From: Massilia aquatica
Lineage (GTDB): Bacteria; Pseudomonadota; Gammaproteobacteria; Burkholderiales; Burkholderiaceae_D
Direction of reading: 5' to 3'
NCBI RefSeq assembly: GCF_011682045.1
Contig: NZ_VVIW01000011.1
Coordinates: 124,001 to 188,000, forward strand
Length of the DNA: 64,000 bases
Shown one piece after another: positions 48,405 through 59,102 of this stretch (position 1 is the stretch's first letter; the number at the start of each line of letters is the position of its first letter). The translations under genes and the position numbers were made by a program. The notes under the pieces were generated by a model. That model made no database searches. It was not told where the DNA came from and worked only from the letters and a program-made list of their open reading frames with translations.

Positions 48405-48574
48405 TGAGAACTCTTTACTTGGATTAAACGAATCGGAATGACGATTCCGCGCACGGTCAACATGGCTTTCCGTTAAGGAAACGATGTTGCGGCGTGCGCG
48501 AAAAGATGATTCGATTGTAGAGTGAATTCTTCTGGATTAATTCTGGTATTACAGAAGACTAGCAATAGATAGTT

Positions 48575-48597
48575 TTTGGTGAGACAATTTCACCAAA
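48575..48597. promoter_or_regulatory. Palindromic operator candidate between putA and the Lrp-type gene
   Basis: TTTGGTGA (48575-48582) and TCACCAAA (48590-48597) form perfect 8-bp arms around 7 bases. The site lies 23 bases before the regulator start, in an AT-rich 216-bp gap between divergent genes. AT-centred dyads of this kind are typical targets of Lrp-family proteins. Confidence 0.6.
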
Positions 48598-48620
48598 TAA
48601 AATTTATTGCGGAGATCTCA

Positions 48621-49076
48621 ATGCTGGACAAGATTAGCAAGAAAATTCTGTCGGAACTACAAAGCGACGGCCGGATCAGCAATGTGGAACTCGCGGCGCG
48701 GGTGAACCTGTCGCCTGCCGCCTGCCTCGAGCGTGTGCGCAAACTGCACGAATCGGGCTATATCATGGGCTATACGGCCCAGCTCAATCCCCAGTTGCTC
48801 GACGTTTCCTTGCTGGTCTTCATCGAAGTAGTGCTCGACCGCACCACGCCGGAAGTCTTCGATGCTTTCAAAAACAGCGTCCAGCTCATCCCCGAAGTGC
48901 TCGAATGCCACATGGTGGCCGGCGGGTTCGACTATCTGGTCAAGGCCCGCGTCAAGGATATGGCCGCCTACCGCGAATTCCTGGGCAAGACCCTGCTCCA
49001 GAAAGGCGTGCGTGAAACCCATACTTACGCCGTCATGGAAGAAGTGAAAAATACCACCAAACTGCCGATCAAATAA
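48621..49076 (+). CDS. Lrp/AsnC-family regulator, probable activator of putA
   Basis: The 151-residue protein has an N-terminal helix-turn-helix (LDKISKKILSELQSDGRISN, LSPAACLERVRKLHESGYI) and a C-terminal ligand-binding domain (VECHMVAGGFDYLVKARV-like). It is divergent from putA, the arrangement seen for PutR/BkdR-type activators that respond to proline; the ligand is inferred. The ATG at 48621 has GGAG 10 bases upstream; the in-frame start at 48576 would lie inside the operator. Confidence 0.87.
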   Translation: MLDKISKKILSELQSDGRISNVELAARVNLSPAACLERVRKLHESGYIMGYTAQLNPQLLDVSLLVFIEVVLDRTTPEVFDAFKNSVQLIPEVLECHMVAGGFDYLVKARVKDMAAYREFLGKTLLQKGVRETHTYAVMEEVKNTTKLPIK

Positions 49077-49224
49077 GCACTCCGCAGAAATGTTTTTGTT
49101 TGGATACATTGTGTCTCAAATGCGTTGAGCTTCCCAGGCTTATGCTGTAGGTTATGAGTATCGAATACCAAGGCATTGATCCCTGCTGAGGATCTCCTGG
49201 CGATTCGAGCGGCCAAGGGGACAC

Positions 49225-50787
49225 ATGAAGCAACTTCATTCCAGGACAGTGCGGCGCGTGCTCGCCTGTTGCGGCGCTGCCGCTGGTGGCGTTCTCGTGG
49301 TTTACCTGATCGGCCTGCTTGCCGGACCCGCGCTGGGGCCGGTAGTGGCCGCCGCCGTGTCGGGCGTCACCAGCGTCGGCCTGTTCCTCCTCCTGCAAAA
49401 GAACGATGATGGCGACGATAGCGCGAAGTTCATCGCCGTGGTTGGCCACTCCATCGACGACATCATGATCGGCGCCGCCGAAACGGCGTATTTTGTCGAT
49501 TCGGTGAAGAAAAAGATCGAAAAAGACGTGCACATCGCGGTCGGCATCGTTGCCAGCGCCGAAGACGTGGCCCGCACCACCGAGCAGATTGCCGTCAACG
49601 CCGGGCGGGCCGCCAAGGTGGCGGCCGACGTGCGCAGCGAAAGCGTGGCCGGACGGGCCGAGGTGGCCGAAGGGCTCCAGCGCATCAGCAGCGCCCGCGT
49701 GGACGCGCAGCAGGCCGCCAGCACCATGAGCGCGCTGCAGGAAAAATCCAGGGCCATCACGGGGTTTACCGACGTCATCACCGAAATTTCCGCCCGCACC
49801 AATTTGCTGGCACTCAATGCCGCCATCGAAGCGGCGCGTGCCGGCGAGCACGGGCGCGGTTTTGCCGTGGTGGCCGGCGAAGTGCGTCAGCTGGCGCATC
49901 GCACGCGCGAGGCGGCCGGCGAAATCAGCATGATGGTGCGCGCGATTAATGAGCAGGCGGCAACGGCCAGCATCGGCATGGCCTCGCTGGCGAGCGTGGT
50001 CAGCGAGGCGGCCGGCAATGTGGAGCGGGTACACGGGTTCCTGGGCAATATCGAACGCTCGTCCGGGGTGTCGCAAGAGGAAATCGGGCAGATTGCCGGA
50101 GCCGCGCAGACCCATGTGCAGACTACGCGCGGCATTACCGTGGCGCTGTCCGATATTCGCGACAGCATGCTCTCGACCAATGCGGAGTTGCCGCGCGCGA
50201 CCGGGTCGGCCATGGCGCTGGCCGAGAAGGCTGAATCGATTGCCGGCGCGATGGGAGATTCCATGCTGACGAGCGCGCACGATCCGATCCGGATCGCAGC
50301 CCAGCAGGCGGCCGCCGAGATCGGCAAGCTGTTCAGCGCGGCCATCAAGTCGGGCCAGATCAGCCATGAAGCGCTGTTCGAGCGCCGTTACAAGCCGATT
50401 CCGAATACCGATCCGCCCAAGCACAGCACCCGTTTCGATGGCTTTACCGATAAAGTGCTGCCGCCTTTGCAGGAAGCCTTGTTGGCCAGCATGCCGCAAC
50501 TGGCGTATGCGGGCGCGGTCGATAGCAAAGGCTATTTTCCGACCCATAACAAGAAGTTTTCGCAGCCGCTGACCGGCGATTACGATGTCGATATCGTCAA
50601 TAACCGCACCAAGCGCATTTTCAGCGACCGCACCGGGTCGCGCTGCGGCTCGAATACCAAGGCGTTCTTGTTGCAGACGTACAAGCGCGATACCGGGGAA
50701 GTGATGCACGACCTGTCGGCGCCGATTTATGTCGATGGCCAGCACTGGGGCGGGTTTCGGATCGGATACCGGTCGGCGGCCAAATAG
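49225..50787 (+). CDS. Methyl-accepting chemotaxis protein with C-terminal sensor domain
   Basis: The 520-residue receptor has two N-terminal membrane segments (about 10-32 and 36-57) with almost no periplasmic loop. The conserved signalling hairpin ([17 protein letters not shown], then [17 protein letters not shown], about 192-228) follows, and the domain after residue 395 ([44 protein letters not shown]) is Cache-like. Sensing therefore seems cytoplasmic and downstream of the signalling domain. AAGGGGAC precedes the ATG. Signal unknown. Confidence 0.88.
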   Translation: MKQLHSRTVRRVLACCGAAAGGVLVVYLIGLLAGPALGPVVAAAVSGVTSVGLFLLLQKNDDGDDSAKFIAVVGHSIDDIMIGAAETAYFVDSVKKKIEKDVHIAVGIVASAEDVARTTEQIAVNAGRAAKVAADVRSESVAGRAEVAEGLQRISSARVDAQQAASTMSALQEKSRAITGFTDVITEISARTNLLALNAAIEAARAGEHGRGFAVVAGEVRQLAHRTREAAGEISMMVRAINEQAATASIGMASLASVVSEAAGNVERVHGFLGNIERSSGVSQEEIGQIAGAAQTHVQTTRGITVALSDIRDSMLSTNAELPRATGSAMALAEKAESIAGAMGDSMLTSAHDPIRIAAQQAAAEIGKLFSAAIKSGQISHEALFERRYKPIPNTDPPKHSTRFDGFTDKVLPPLQEALLASMPQLAYAGAVDSKGYFPTHNKKFSQPLTGDYDVDIVNNRTKRIFSDRTGSRCGSNTKAFLLQTYKRDTGEVMHDLSAPIYVDGQHWGGFRIGYRSAAK

Positions 50788-50811
50788 CTGCAGACAGTCC
50801 GCAGCGCGCAT

Positions 50812-51708
50812 TCAGGCTGCCAGGCGTTCCCTCAGGTGTTCGAGCAGCCAGCGCCCCGCAGGCCCGAGTGCGCGGTTGCGCATATGGGCCGCATGGATCG
50901 TCAAGCCTTCCTTCGGGGTCGGATCGTCGCTGATCCGCAGCGCTTGCAGCTGCCCGGCGGCGAGCGGCGCGGCGACCAGGTGCTCGGGCATGCGGCACCA
51001 GCCAAAGCCCGCCAGCAAGAAGTCCATGCGCCGGCCAAGGTCGGCGAAGCGCCACAGCGTGGCGCTCGACAGCCCGTAATTTCCCGCGCCAGGGTCGACA
51101 GGATCCGACAGCACCAGCTGCACATGCGGCTCCAGATCGCTTTGCGTTGCCGGACGCCCAAGCGCGGCCAGTGGATGCCCGGGCGCGACGACCGGCCGCA
51201 TGGCGACGTTGAGCAAGGGATAGGCGACGACGTCATCGGGCGCGGCGGGAAGCAGCAGGCAGATGCCAAGGGCGGCCGAACCGCTGCGCAGGCGCCGCAA
51301 GGAGCCTCCCAGCCCTTCTGTCGAGAAACTGACTGGAAGATCGGGAAAGCGTTCTCCCAGCGCGCGCAAGCTGTCGATCAGGGGCGCGGTCGGCACCAGT
51401 GGGTCGATCGCAATGACCAGTTCCGGCTCCAGGCCGGCGTGCGTGCTCATGGCGATCGCCTGGAAGCGGCCGGCGCTTGCCAGAACCAGGCGCGCCTGCC
51501 CGACCAGCACACGCCCGGTATCGGTCAGGCGCGGGCGGTGGCCGCTGCGGTCGAACAGGAGCACGCCCTGCACGTCTTCCAGGGTGGCGACCGCCTGGCT
51601 GATGGCGGACTGCACGCGACCCAGTTTCCTGCCGGCGGCGGAAAAGCTGCCCGTGTCGGCAATGGTCACCAGCACCCGCAACTGGTCCAAGGTCAAACTT
51701 CCGATCAA
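50812..51708 (-). CDS. LysR-family regulator, divergent from azoR
   Basis: The 298-residue protein has the LysR helix-turn-helix (FSAAGRKLGRVQSAISQAVA) and a substrate-binding domain. The start appears to be TTG at 51708, since AGGGGGA lies 7 bases upstream and no in-frame ATG precedes the helix. It faces the azoreductase gene across a 124-bp gap and probably controls it. Confidence 0.85.
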   Translation of the reverse strand: MIGSLTLDQLRVLVTIADTGSFSAAGRKLGRVQSAISQAVATLEDVQGVLLFDRSGHRPRLTDTGRVLVGQARLVLASAGRFQAIAMSTHAGLEPELVIAIDPLVPTAPLIDSLRALGERFPDLPVSFSTEGLGGSLRRLRSGSAALGICLLLPAAPDDVVAYPLLNVAMRPVVAPGHPLAALGRPATQSDLEPHVQLVLSDPVDPGAGNYGLSSATLWRFADLGRRMDFLLAGFGWCRMPEHLVAAPLAAGQLQALRISDDPTPKEGLTIHAAHMRNRALGPAGRWLLEHLRERLAA

Positions 51709-51832
51709 AACAATTCCCCCTTGCGTAATGCATCACCAATTCCGATAGAAAGTATCATATTTTGATCTCTACCGCAGGGGGGCTGCGCGTCTTATATTGA
51801 CTGCATGTAATCAATTCCAAGGAGGTTTTCTA

Positions 51833-52450
51833 ATGACTCAACTTTTGGTGGTGGAAACCAGTCCACGCGGAAGCACGTCGATTTCACGCAACATGACGTG
51901 CCGGTTTGTGCAGGAGTGGCAAGCCGCGCATCCGGGCGGCAAGGTGGTCGAACGCGACTTGATGGAAACCGGCTTGCCGTTCGTCACGGCACCCTGGCTG
52001 GCAGCCTATTTCACGCCGCCTGCCCGGCACACGCCCGCGATGAAGGAAACGCTGCGGCTCTCGGACGAGCTGGTCGCCGAACTGCTCGCCGCCGACCATA
52101 TCGTCATTGCAACGCCTGTCTACAATTACAACGTGCCCGCCGCACTGAAGGCATGGATCGATCACATCGTGCGCAAGGGGATGACGCTCGGCTTCGATGG
52201 AGGTGGGCTTGTTACAGGTAAAAAGGCGACCTTGCTGATCGCCTCGGGTGGCGTGTATACCGAGGGTTCGCCCATCCGCGAGCGTGATATCGCCACGCAC
52301 TACCTGCGCCTGATCCTCGGCGTCATCGGTATCACCGATGTCGCCGTCATTGCCGGCGGTGGCGCCAAGGCGGTCGATCTGGGCGAGGAAACGATGGAGG
52401 GATTCGTCGCCAGATTCGCGCCCGAGCTGGAACGGGCCGCAGCCAGCTGA
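51833..52450 (+). CDS. azoR: FMN-dependent NADH azoreductase / quinone reductase
   Basis: The 205-residue flavodoxin-like protein starts [19 protein letters not shown] and carries the FMN-binding [18 protein letters not shown] (about 98-115) and ASGGVY. AzoR-type enzymes reduce quinones and azo compounds with NADH. AAGGAGG lies 8 bases before the ATG at 51833. The divergent LysR gene is the likely regulator. Confidence 0.88.
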   Translation: MTQLLVVETSPRGSTSISRNMTCRFVQEWQAAHPGGKVVERDLMETGLPFVTAPWLAAYFTPPARHTPAMKETLRLSDELVAELLAADHIVIATPVYNYNVPAALKAWIDHIVRKGMTLGFDGGGLVTGKKATLLIASGGVYTEGSPIRERDIATHYLRLILGVIGITDVAVIAGGGAKAVDLGEETMEGFVARFAPELERAAAS

Positions 52451-52490
52451 ACCTTGCCGCCCCCCACCGGCGCGAGGCTGCGCGAACAGC

Positions 52491-53441
52491 TCAGTCGCTG
52501 TTCGCCACCGCCCGCAAGTTGCTCGTATTCATCCCTTCCAGATGCTTGCGCAGCCATTTGTGCGCCGGGCTGCGGGCGTCGCGTTCGTGCCAGAGCATGT
52601 CCAGGTGCACCGCCGGCAAACTGAACGGCAGCTCGCGCCACACCAGCGCATCGGTCATCCCGGTCGAGGCGATCAAGTGCTTCGGCAGCACGGTGATCAG
52701 ATCCGAATTGGCCACCACCCGCCCTGCCGTAAAGAACTGGTTCACGGTCAGCAAGATGCGGCGCTCGCGGCCCAGCTGCGCCAGCGCCTCGTCCACCAGG
52801 CCGTGCGCGCGCCCGGAAAAACTCACCAGCAAGTGATTTGCCGCGCAATAGTTTTCCATCCCCAGCTCGACCTTGGCCAGCGGATGGTTCTTGCGCATCA
52901 CGCACACATAATGGCCCGAATACAGGCGCTCATGGCGGATCGGCGAACTGGTGTCGCTCGACAACTGCGCCGCCACCCCGGGGAAAAACCCTACCGCCAG
53001 GTCAATATCGCCGCGCAGCAGCATCGGGCGCGGTTCGCGCGTGGTCAGCGGCACCATGCGCACGTTCACACCCGGCGCTTCGCTCTCGATCGAGCGCATC
53101 AGCGACGGCAGCCAGAACGCCGCCGTGGCGTCCGCCATGGCCATGCGGAAGGTGGCGTGCGCCTTGGAGACATCGAAGGTTTCCGGCGTGACCGCCGCTT
53201 CCAGCCCGGCCAGCGCCTGGCGCACGGCCGGCCACAGCGACTCGGCGCGCGGGGTCGGCTTGACGCCGTAGGCTGTGCGGATCAGCAATTCATCGCCCAG
53301 GCTCTCGCGCAAGCGCTTGATCGCGTTCGAGACCGCCGGCTGCGTCATCGCCAGGTGCCCGGCCGCGCGCGTGAGGTTTTGCTCGGTCATCACCGCGTCG
53401 AACACGCGCAGCAGGTTCAAATCCAGGGTCAGAAAGCTCAT
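52491..53441 (-). CDS. LysR-family regulator (NodD-like group)
   Basis: The 316-residue protein starts MSFLTLDLNLLRVFDAVMTE, with the helix-turn-helix LTRAAGHLAMTQPAVSNAIK, and a long effector domain (RGDIDLAVGFFPG). It converges with azoR and is divergent from a small membrane-protein gene 144 bp away. No metabolic target is evident from the neighbours. Confidence 0.87.
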   Translation of the reverse strand: MSFLTLDLNLLRVFDAVMTEQNLTRAAGHLAMTQPAVSNAIKRLRESLGDELLIRTAYGVKPTPRAESLWPAVRQALAGLEAAVTPETFDVSKAHATFRMAMADATAAFWLPSLMRSIESEAPGVNVRMVPLTTREPRPMLLRGDIDLAVGFFPGVAAQLSSDTSSPIRHERLYSGHYVCVMRKNHPLAKVELGMENYCAANHLLVSFSGRAHGLVDEALAQLGRERRILLTVNQFFTAGRVVANSDLITVLPKHLIASTGMTDALVWRELPFSLPAVHLDMLWHERDARSPAHKWLRKHLEGMNTSNLRAVANSD

Positions 53442-53585
53442 GATGATCGAAAAGAGTTAGCGATTAGCTATCATACCGCAATCCATTCACCATTGATATA
53501 ATCGGTATTGGATATTGGAATTGGATTTATATGTTGCGTTGCACTATAGTTGACGCATAACAACTGATCCTGCGTTTTCACTATC

Positions 53586-53873
53586 ATGTCTACTCTGCTT
53601 CAAACCGTCGGCGATACCGCCCTGTCGCTGCTGCCGCTGGTGCACAGCGCCGCCTGGGTACTGGGGATCGCCGCCGTTGCCCTGTTCTTCAAGCCTTTGC
53701 TGGTTGGTATCTTCCGCGCGCTGGTGCTGGTGGTCAAACCACGCATGAGCAAGGACCAGATGGCCGCGCAACGCAATATGCGCAATGCCAGGCTGCTGCA
53801 ACGGATGACCAATTCATCCTCCGGCAACGCCAGCCTGACCGCCGAACTGCGCGCCATGGCGGCCCGTTCCTGA
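53586..53873 (+). CDS. Small membrane protein of unknown function
   Basis: The 95-residue product has one or two hydrophobic segments (about 15-50, SAAWVLGIAAVALFFKPLL and IFRALVLVV) and a basic, methionine-rich C-terminus. No motif is recognised. Support comes from its own terminator 28 bp downstream and an AT-rich promoter-like gap upstream. The ribosome-binding site is not obvious. Confidence 0.6.
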   Translation: MSTLLQTVGDTALSLLPLVHSAAWVLGIAAVALFFKPLLVGIFRALVLVVKPRMSKDQMAAQRNMRNARLLQRMTNSSSGNASLTAELRAMAARS

Positions 53874-53901
53874 TTGCCTCGCGGCTGCTCCCGCAGCCCA
53901 T

Positions 53902-53941
53902 AAAAAAAGCGGCGCCTGGTGATCACCGGCGCCGCTTTTTT
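53902..53941. terminator. Bidirectional terminator
   Basis: GCGGCGCC (53909-53916) pairs with GGCGCCGC (53928-53935), extended inward by GGTGATCACC. Runs of seven As before and six Ts after let it serve the small membrane-protein gene on plus and the chalcone-isomerase-like gene on minus. Confidence 0.92.
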
Positions 53942-53955
53942 ATTGCTCAGGGATC

Positions 53956-54552
53956 TTATTTGCCACCGAGCAGAGCTGTCTTCAAGTGCGTATCGACCGG
54001 ATGCTCACCCATCCAGATGCGCAGGATCGCATTGTAGAAAGCGATATCGGGCACGATCTCGCCGATTTTCTTTTCGTTGAATTCGCACTGGGTGCCGACA
54101 CCGGGAATCCAGTCCAGGTGCAGCACATCGCCCTTTTTCAGCACTTGCAGCAAGGCGAACATTTCGCCGAACTTGCTGATCTGGGTGACGATCTTGGCTT
54201 TTTCGTTGTTGTCGAGATTCTTGTTCAGGCCGCTCATGAAGGCGTCGCCGAAATCGTCCGAGGTCAGGTCGCGCATCATCACTAGGGTGACGCGGCGCGG
54301 GCCGTCCATCTTCAGGATCTCAGGCAGGGACTTGCTCTTTTCGGGCAGGTACAGCGAGGTCACATACACCTTGGCCACGAATTTCTGGCGCATGCCGAAA
54401 CCGTTGAGCTTGAGCTCCTTGCCGCCGACCTTGACGGTATCGTCGAGCTTGACGCCGCTGATCTCCGCCGCGGAGGCACCCTGGCCGAAGGCGCAAGCGA
54501 GGACGATACCTGCCAACAAGCCTTTGAAACTAAAACTGTTCATTGCGATCAT
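53956..54552 (-). CDS. Exported chalcone-isomerase-like protein
   Basis: The 198-residue precursor has a signal peptide (MNSFSFKGLLAGIVLACAFG) and the chalcone-isomerase-like pattern LKLNGFGMRQKFVAKVYVTS followed by LYLPEKS. It also has VTLVMMRDLTSDDFGDAFMSG. Bacterial members are periplasmic, and most lack proven isomerase activity. The ATG at 54552 follows GGAGACACC; a start at 54648 would put a long polar stretch before the signal peptide. Confidence 0.82.
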   Translation of the reverse strand: MIAMNSFSFKGLLAGIVLACAFGQGASAAEISGVKLDDTVKVGGKELKLNGFGMRQKFVAKVYVTSLYLPEKSKSLPEILKMDGPRRVTLVMMRDLTSDDFGDAFMSGLNKNLDNNEKAKIVTQISKFGEMFALLQVLKKGDVLHLDWIPGVGTQCEFNEKKIGEIVPDIAFYNAILRIWMGEHPVDTHLKTALLGGK

Positions 54553-54975
54553 GGTGTCTCCAGTGGTTTGACTATTTTTGTTCCGCATAAATAACCGTGG
54601 CGCCGGCCTGCGGTTTGCCAGCGTTGTGTTCTCAACAGGCAGCCCCACATTTTCTTCAACGCAGCAGCAGACACGACGGACGACACGACTATCGCCGCCA
54701 TCGTATTTACGCGGCGGGTATTATAGACTTTTTGTGCGGTCGAGATTGGGCCGAAATGCGGGTTGCGAGGAAAATGTCATGGTGAAGCGCTAAGGAACTA
54801 GGCAAATATACCATCGAATTTCCTAAAAAAATTGCCGCAAGGGCATTTTAGAGTGGGAAATTGATGATCATAGGACAAAAGTGTGGCTGTAAAGGCACAT
54901 CAGTTTATAAGTTAATAATACGGCTTAAAAGCGCGTCACGTGTGCCGATAGCCGGTTCAAGCTGCCGTCAGCGCG
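54553..54975. other. 423-bp gap without a supportable gene
   Basis: The left part (54553-54790) is GC-rich. Its short open frames on plus have no ribosome-binding site and look like shadows. The right part (54790-54930) is AT-rich, with TTATAAGTTAATAATAC near 54905. It may hold promoters for neighbouring genes, but both flanking genes read leftward and none clearly starts here except the chalcone-isomerase-like gene. Confidence 0.5.
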
Positions 54976-55789
<814 letters not shown>

Positions 55790-55900
55790 CTAGAGATGCA
55801 CCAATATAGAACGCGCATTATGCCTGAAATTCATGCGCGCTCCCGCCAGCGCCATCGGGGAGCCCGGATCGCGGCCGAACAAAGCGCTGGCAAATGGTGT

Positions 55901-56545
55901 TTACGCTGCCGTTTTGCGCAGCTTGAGCAGGTAATAGAAGACGATGCCCGCCTTGTCGTTGCGCACCGCCTCCCAGGGCGCGAGCCAGTCGGGCACGGCG
56001 CTGCCGTCGTCCGGTTCGAACGGCAGCGGCGCGCCGGATTCGGCATATACCAGCCCCTCTTCCGCGAGCAGGCCGGTGCACAGCGGCAGGCTGCGTTCGA
56101 GCAGGTTTTGCTGGTAGGGCGGATCGAGGAACACCAACTGAAAGCGCTGGCCGCGCAGCGCCATGTTTTGCGCAGTGGCAAGCGCTTCGCCGCGGGCGAC
56201 CTGGACGTTCTCGGCCTTGAGCTTGATCTTGACGTCGCCCAGCTGGCGCACCACCGGCGTGTGATTGTCGACCATGACGACCGAGCGGGCGCCGCGGCTG
56301 GCCGCTTCGAAACCGAGCGCGCCGCTGCCGGCGAACAGGTCGAGGCAATCGGCGCCGGCCCAGTTGGCGTCCCACAGGTGGTTGATCCAGTTAAACACCG
56401 TTTCGCGCACCCGGTCCGGGGTGGGACGCAGGCCGAGCGCGTCGAGCACCGGCAGCGTCGAGCGCTTCCAGGCGCCGCCGATGATGCGGACTTGTTTGGG
56501 CGGCGGCGGGCGGTGCACCGGGACTTTGGCGGGTTTCTTTTGCAT
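55901..56545 (-). CDS. rsmD: 16S rRNA (guanine966-N2)-methyltransferase RsmD
   Basis: The 214-residue protein has IIGGAWKRSTLPV, RPTPDRVRETVFNWI, the SAM motif CLDLFAGSGALGFEAASRG and the catalytic DPPY tetrad. The N-terminal 20 residues are lysine/proline rich. The ATG at 56545 is taken; a GTG 11 codons earlier is possible, and neither has a strong ribosome-binding site. Confidence 0.92.
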   Translation of the reverse strand: MQKKPAKVPVHRPPPPKQVRIIGGAWKRSTLPVLDALGLRPTPDRVRETVFNWINHLWDANWAGADCLDLFAGSGALGFEAASRGARSVVMVDNHTPVVRQLGDVKIKLKAENVQVARGEALATAQNMALRGQRFQLVFLDPPYQQNLLERSLPLCTGLLAEEGLVYAESGAPLPFEPDDGSAVPDWLAPWEAVRNDKAGIVFYYLLKLRKTAA

Positions 56546-56664
56546 GGCGACGAGAGGCGGATTGCTGATCCGGCGCACTATATCATGGGGGGAATGGGGA
56601 TTGCGGCGTGGCGGGGGACTTGCGCACCCGCCGGACGGCGGGTGCGAGGGTGATGCGGATGCGC

Positions 56665-57561
56665 TTACTTGGTGTCTGCGGCGAGGATGTTGAAGTCGCT
56701 GATCCAGCCCTGCATGCGTTTTTGCGCATGGGCTTTCTGTTCCGGCGTGGCGATCTTTGCGGCCGTCAAGATCATCTGCATCGTGCCATCGGTGTAGGTA
56801 TCGAAAAACTGCTTGTTCTCGGGGCTTTGCGTGCGCGCCAGCATATCCTTGACCAGGCCCTGCACCAGCGGCGCGGCCGCCTCCTTGCCCAGGTTGTCCT
56901 TATCGATCTTGCGCAGCACCGTCATGATCTTTTGCTGGCGCCGGATGCGCTCGTCGAGCCAGAGCTGGTTGTTCAGCGGACGCGCATCGGAAGCCTTGCG
57001 CAAGAGCACTTCCTGTTCCTTGCTGAAGCCGCCGAACCACAGGTCGAACTGCTCCATCGACTTCTTGAAACGCTTCTCCTGCAAGTCTTCGACGCTGCCG
57101 CGCACGAACTTCTTGCGGAAGGTTTCGTTATTCTTCTCGAACTTCTTTTCGATGTGCGCCAGTTGCTCGGGCTTGATCGAGAGCGCCAGGTCAGTCAGTT
57201 CCGGCAAGGCCTTTTGCGCCAGCAGTTCGGTGCGCGACATGATCTCGCGGTAATCGGCATCCAGGTCGGCCTTGCTCAGGTTGCCTGCAAGTTGGCGCTG
57301 GGCAGTAGTGAGAATGTGGACATAGTCCTTCAACTGGGTCTGGCGGTGCCACTTGAACAGTTCCTTGATATCTTGCTTGACCTCCGGCGCCTGCTCCGAA
57401 TCGAGGTCGACATACGCGTCGAGCCACCAGTAGAGCAAGGTATCGCCCTGGTTGTAGGCCAGTTTGATGCCGCTGCAAGCGGTCAGCACGGCCATTACGC
57501 CGAGCATGCAAAGAACGCGAAAGCGCCGGGAAAGTGGTTCCTGCGTGTTAAACTTTTTCAT
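56665..57561 (-). CDS. DUF6279-type lipoprotein
   Basis: The 298-residue precursor has a basic N-terminus, a hydrophobic stretch and the lipobox AVLTACSG (cysteine at about residue 29), so it should be lipid-anchored. The mature part is mostly charged helices ([20 protein letters not shown] near the start). Function unknown. Its start lies only 27 bp from the divergent glmU start, so the two promoters must overlap or lie within genes. Confidence 0.78.
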   Translation of the reverse strand: MKKFNTQEPLSRRFRVLCMLGVMAVLTACSGIKLAYNQGDTLLYWWLDAYVDLDSEQAPEVKQDIKELFKWHRQTQLKDYVHILTTAQRQLAGNLSKADLDADYREIMSRTELLAQKALPELTDLALSIKPEQLAHIEKKFEKNNETFRKKFVRGSVEDLQEKRFKKSMEQFDLWFGGFSKEQEVLLRKASDARPLNNQLWLDERIRRQQKIMTVLRKIDKDNLGKEAAAPLVQGLVKDMLARTQSPENKQFFDTYTDGTMQMILTAAKIATPEQKAHAQKRMQGWISDFNILAADTK

Positions 57562-57588
57562 TTATTAACTCTTTTTGAACGAACGCTT

Positions 57589-58965
57589 ATGAACGTAGTG
57601 ATTCTTGCCGCTGGAATGGGAAAGCGTATGCAATCTGCGCTGCCGAAAGTGCTGCACCCGCTGGCGGGCAAACCCCTCCTGCAGCATGTGATCGATACGG
57701 CAAGGGCACTTGCACCGAGCAAATTATGCGTTATTTACGGGCATGGCGGCGCAGCGGTGCCCGAGATGCTCAAAAGCCAGGACAACACCGGCCACGCCGC
57801 CATCGATACCGCGCTGCAAGAGCCGCAGCTCGGCACCGGCCACGCGGTCAGCCAGGCTGTGCCGCAGCTCGATGACAATGTCCCGACGCTGATCCTGTAC
57901 GGCGACGTGCCGCTGACCGCCGTGGCCTCGCTCAAGCGCCTGGTGGAGGCCGCCGGCACCGACAAGCTCGGCATCCTGACCGTGGTGCAGGCCAATCCGT
58001 TCGGCCTGGGCCGCATCGTGCGCGAAGGCGGCACGATTACCCGCATCGTCGAAGAAAAAGATGCCAGCGAAGCCGAACGGGCCATCTGCGAAATCAACAG
58101 CGGCATCATGGTCGCGCCGACGCGCCATTTGAAAAAGTGGCTCGGTTCGCTGTCGAACAACAACGCGCAGGGTGAGTATTACCTGACCGACATCGTGGCC
58201 CAGGCCGTGCTGGATGGCGTGCCGGTGGTGTCGGCCAATCCTTCGGCCGAGTGGGAAGTGGCGGGCGTGAACAGCAAGGTGCAGCTGGCCGAGCTGGAGC
58301 GTCGTCACCAGCTCAATATTGCCAATGCGCTGCTGGAAAAAGGTGTGACCTTGTTGGATCCGGCGCGCATCGACGTGCGTGGCGAATTGATCTGTGGACG
58401 CGATGTAACCATCGACGTCGGCTGCGTGTTCGAAGGCCGCGTGGAACTGGGCGACGGCGTGAACGTGGGCGCGCACAATGTGCTGGTCAACGCGCGCATT
58501 GCGGCGGGAACCAATATCAAACCGTTCTGTCATATAGAAGACGCGGTGGTGGGCGCCAAGTCGGTGGTCGGGCCGTATGCACGCTTGCGTCCGGGGACAG
58601 TGCTGGCGGAAGACGTCCATATCGGTAACTTCGTCGAGATCAAGAACAGCCAGATCGCCGCGCACAGCAAGGCCAATCACCTGGCGTACGTTGGCGACGC
58701 CACGGTGGGTTCGCGCGTGAACATTGGCGCGGGCACGATCACGTGCAATTATGACGGCGCCAACAAGTTCCGCACCGTGATTGAAGATGATGCATTCATC
58801 GGCAGCGACAGCCAGCTGATCGCGCCGGTTACGGTTGGCAAGGGCGCGACCCTGGGTGCCGGGACCACCTTGTCCAAAGATGCGCCGGCCGGCAAGCTGA
58901 CTATTTCGCGCGCAAAGCAGATGACGATTGAAAACTGGACGCGGCCGGTGAAGGTGAAGAAGTAA
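57589..58965 (+). CDS. glmU: N-acetylglucosamine-1-phosphate uridyltransferase / glucosamine-1-phosphate acetyltransferase
   Basis: The 458-residue protein has the N-terminal pyrophosphorylase motif [20 protein letters not shown] (about 7-26) and a C-terminal left-handed beta helix with hexapeptide repeats ([33 protein letters not shown]). It makes UDP-GlcNAc for peptidoglycan and lipopolysaccharide. The frame is open far upstream, but the family N-terminus starts at 57589. No strong ribosome-binding site is seen. GlmS, which acts earlier in the pathway, is 2.9 kb downstream. Confidence 0.97.
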   Translation: MNVVILAAGMGKRMQSALPKVLHPLAGKPLLQHVIDTARALAPSKLCVIYGHGGAAVPEMLKSQDNTGHAAIDTALQEPQLGTGHAVSQAVPQLDDNVPTLILYGDVPLTAVASLKRLVEAAGTDKLGILTVVQANPFGLGRIVREGGTITRIVEEKDASEAERAICEINSGIMVAPTRHLKKWLGSLSNNNAQGEYYLTDIVAQAVLDGVPVVSANPSAEWEVAGVNSKVQLAELERRHQLNIANALLEKGVTLLDPARIDVRGELICGRDVTIDVGCVFEGRVELGDGVNVGAHNVLVNARIAAGTNIKPFCHIEDAVVGAKSVVGPYARLRPGTVLAEDVHIGNFVEIKNSQIAAHSKANHLAYVGDATVGSRVNIGAGTITCNYDGANKFRTVIEDDAFIGSDSQLIAPVTVGKGATLGAGTTLSKDAPAGKLTISRAKQMTIENWTRPVKVKK

Positions 58966-58970
58966 TTTCG

Positions 58971-59062
58971 CCGTCGCTCCCGCGCCAAGGCGGCCCTCGG
59001 CGGGAGCCCATAGCACCTCTGCTCTAAGGTGCTATGGACTCCCGCCTGCGCGGGAGAGACGG
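58971..59062. repeat. Palindromic dispersed repeat, copy 2 (after glmU)
   Basis: The long arm begins CCGTCGCTCCCGCGCCAAGG at 58971 and the short arm ends at 59062. The centre is AGGTGCTATGGACT next to its inverse. The two arm types match copy 1 at 36137-36235. Here, 6 bp after the glmU stop, it may act as a transcription end signal, though there is no T run. Confidence 0.75.
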
Positions 59063-59102
59063 TTTGTAAGCAAGCGATGGGTCGGACGCGAGCGCTGCAT
59101 CT

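Noticed and set aside
54578-54793. Small plus-strand frames upstream of the ferredoxin/coaD region
   Set aside because: Short, no ribosome-binding site, arginine-rich shadow composition, no family resemblance.
56608-57588. Long in-frame N-terminal extension of glmU
   Set aside because: It is antisense to the lipoprotein gene, and the GlmU family begins at [13 protein letters not shown].
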